The notes below the pieces were generated by a model. It saw only the letters and a list, made by a program, of their open reading frames with translations, was not told the DNA's origin and made no database searches. The position numbers and the translations under genes were made by a program. Of a DNA stretch of 33,076 nucleotides, positions 32,920 through 33,076 are shown piece after piece (positions within the stretch are counted from its first letter, which is position 1; each line of letters begins with the position of its first letter). The stretch is from an uncultured Gammaproteobacteria bacterium (GTDB lineage: Bacteria; Pseudomonadota; Gammaproteobacteria; GCA-001735895): positions 1-33,076 of the forward strand of contig CAMYML010000031.1 in assembly GCA_947259305.1 (NCBI GenBank), written 5' to 3'.

Positions 32920-33076
32920 ATGAAAGCCAGCATTCAAACCGATCAGGTCGCTATCCCGCCACTACCCGGCTACCGCGACATCCTTCTCGCGGTCGATTCC
33001 TCCGATCATGCCAACCGCGGTATCGAGGATGGCGTGGCGCTGGGTGGACAGTTCTCGGCCTCGATCACCGCGGCGC
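32920..33076 (+). CDS. Universal stress protein family, N-terminal part
   Basis: The 52 visible residues contain YRDILLAVDSSDHANRGIED, the first strand and helix of the UspA fold with the usual VDxSxxA pattern. The gene runs off the right edge. AAGGAGA lies nine bases before the ATG at 32920. It is preceded by the 43-residue membrane peptide. Confidence 0.88.
   Translation, partial: MKASIQTDQVAIPPLPGYRDILLAVDSSDHANRGIEDGVALGGQFSASITAA

Overview
The window looks like chromosome of a sulfur-oxidising gammaproteobacterium. The best evidence is an aprM-aprB-aprA operon (dissimilatory adenosine-5'-phosphosulfate reductase with the AprM membrane partner found in sulfur oxidisers). Support comes from a Tat-exported high-potential iron-sulfur protein (HiPIP), a RimK / aspartoacylase-like pair, MltF, and many ion and osmotic-stress transporters. 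This points to something near purple-sulfur-type or marine Chromatiales-like bacteria. Species cannot be told from the sequence. No tRNA, rRNA, CRISPR array, transposase or prophage gene was seen.

Layout. 1-2639 (minus strand) holds a multisubunit Na+/H+ antiporter operon in the order E-F-G-DUF4040-B-C-D, running off the left edge. 2815-4065 is an MFS exporter. 4598-6880 is an outer-membrane patatin/beta-barrel protein. 6923-9909 carries a LEA14-like lipoprotein, a histone-H1-like protein with ten AAVKK repeats, a small MscS channel, an unknown lipoprotein and a fragment of its paralog. 9940-11890 is a rimK / aspartoacylase-like pair. 12238-13644 is mltF with an unusual start. 13734-18677 is a run of membrane genes: mgtE, a larger MscS and a Kef-type transporter. 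18762-19116 holds a sterol-desaturase remnant and a tandem repeat just before aprMBA (19207-22369), which ends at a strong terminator.

From 22534 to 25396 there are a small unknown protein, a SlyD-like isomerase, a HIT protein and two unknown proteins. 25627-29686 looks like a light or photo-oxidative-stress block: a MerR regulator with a cobalamin-domain-like middle part that lacks the cobalamin-binding motif, HiPIP, two small membrane proteins and an iron-sulfur (FeS-BCP/PhrB-type) photolyase. Two promoter regions in this block carry TAGAC / TTGTCTA elements repeated at exactly 11 bp, the geometry known for CarH-type operators. One of them lies between HiPIP and a divergent tiny ORF with its own terminator. 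29769-33076 has two unknown small proteins, a PAS histidine kinase with a single-domain response regulator, and, divergently, a 43-residue membrane peptide and the start of a universal stress protein.

How the parts fit together: AprMBA oxidises sulfite to APS and should pass electrons into the membrane. The Mrp-type antiporter, Kef, MgtE and the MscS channels handle ion and osmotic balance. The MerR-HiPIP-photolyase block is the least explained part and the best candidate for an undescribed regulatory unit.
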